This document shows positions 8,912-33,135 of a DNA stretch of 33,135 nt, one piece after another (the first letter of the stretch is position 1; the number at the start of each line of letters is the position of its first letter). Source of the DNA: Paulinella micropora (Eukaryota > Cercozoa > Imbricatea > Euglyphida); NCBI GenBank assembly GCA_009731375.1, contig BJOX01000102.1, positions 952,113 through 985,247 on the forward strand. The letters run 5' to 3'. The notes under the pieces are model-generated. The model was not told the DNA's origin. It did no database searches and worked only from the letters and a program-made list of their open reading frames with translations. A program made the translations under genes and the position numbers.

Positions 8912-8917
8912 TTTATT
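8912..8917 (-). terminator. Candidate poly(A) signal of the LIM gene
   Basis: AATAAA on the minus strand, about 190 nt after the stop codon at 9106-9108. A second AATAAA overlaps the hairpin loop. A (CAA)n tract at 9014-9055 lies in the presumed 3' UTR. Confidence 0.35.
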
Positions 8918-9105
8918 AGTATTATTAATAGTATCAATTAATTTGCTATACTAGTCCAAACTGTAGTATAAAACATCAGAAAAAAAAAGCCAAAGAACCA
9001 TGATATCAATAACTACAACAATAACAACAACAACAACAACAACAGCAACAACAAGAAGAATCGCAAACTCAAGAATCTCCATGGCTGCGAGCTATCTGTG
9101 TGCCC

Positions 9106-32510
<23,405 letters not shown>

Positions 32511-32515
32511 CTGTA

Positions 32516-32553
<38 letters not shown>

Positions 32554-32690
32554 ATGTATGTATTTCGACGTCTGAGACTCCCTCCTGTAGTGTGTGTGTG
32601 TATGTGTATGTGTGTGTGTATGTGTATGTGTGTGTGTGTATGTATTATGTATGTATGTATGTATTTCGACGTCTGAGACTCCCTCCTGTA

Positions 32691-32722
<32 letters not shown>

Positions 32723-32759
32723 ATGTATGTATTTCGACGTCTGAGACTCCCTCCTGTAG

Positions 32760-32798
<39 letters not shown>

Positions 32799-32834
32799 AT
32801 GTATGTATTTCGACGTCTGAGACTCCCTCCTGTA

Positions 32835-32878
<44 letters not shown>

Positions 32879-32922
32879 ATGTATGTATTTCGACGTCTGA
32901 GACTCCCTCCTGTAGTACAGTG

Positions 32923-32961
<39 letters not shown>

Positions 32962-33001
32962 ATGTATGTATGTATTTCGACGTCTGAGACTCCCTCCTGT
33001 A

Positions 33002-33032
<31 letters not shown>

Positions 33033-33075
33033 CATGTATGTATTTCGACGTCTGAGACTCCCTCCTGTAGTGTGT

Positions 33076-33133
<58 letters not shown>

Positions 33134-33135
33134 AT
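32511..33135. repeat. (TG)n/(TGTA)n with seven exon 1 acceptor echoes
   Basis: TCGACGTCTGAGACTCCCTC followed by CTGTAG recurs near 32565, 32665, 32732, 32810, 32890, 32976 and 33043. Each is separated by (TG)n then (TATG)n. The array continues past the window edge. Confidence 0.94.

Overview
The window is eukaryotic nuclear DNA. The evidence is a Ty1/copia LTR retrotransposon at the left end and a long, many-exon gene with GT-AG introns on the minus strand. The protein is a multi-LIM-domain protein that begins with a half-LIM, a layout known from FHL-type proteins. That hints at an opisthokont or another unicellular relative of animals, but the species cannot be fixed from this sequence alone.

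Positions 1 to about 7643, plus strand: a degraded copia element. It holds a left-truncated 5' LTR, primer binding site, gag, an extra Cys/His-containing frame, protease, integrase, reverse transcriptase and RNase H in copia order, a polypurine tract and a 3' LTR. Pol is broken by several frame changes and one nonsense codon. The 5' LTR lacks about 220 bp, including a TATA-like box, that the 3' LTR has. Positions 7645-9105 are AT-rich with no gene; they hold a diverged three-copy tandem repeat, a perfect hairpin and a possible poly(A) signal for the minus-strand gene.

Positions 9106-32510, minus strand: I assembled one gene of at least 23 exons by following LIM zinc-ligand spacing, splice sites and phase. 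The joined frame stays open for 773 residues and ends at a TGA. Order: acidic Ser/Gln-rich N-terminal part (incomplete at the right edge), half-LIM, LIM1, LIM2 (interrupted by a 121-residue insertion), LIM3, LIM4, LIM5, a Ser/Pro-rich linker of about 185 residues, and LIM6, whose first Cys pair is missing and may lie in the sequence gap at 9422-9752. Exons are short (33-308 nt) and make up about 10% of the gene span. Nearly all the rest is simple repeat: (GATA)n, (GTAT)n, (GA)n, (GTTAT)n and others.

The most striking observation is that about 17 of the 23 exons have partial copies of their own edge, with the splice site included, scattered through the adjacent simple-repeat array. Acceptor-edge copies lie upstream of the exon and donor-edge copies downstream. 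Some arrays hold 7 to 16 such exon echoes. In several cases the copies agree with each other at positions where the real exon differs. I know of no standard name for this structure. Other items are a 546-bp tandem repeat, a pair of adjacent palindromes, a 52-bp minisatellite, a large inverted repeat and five assembly gaps (9422-9752, 20216-20610, 24910-24919, 26085-26728, 31943-31952).
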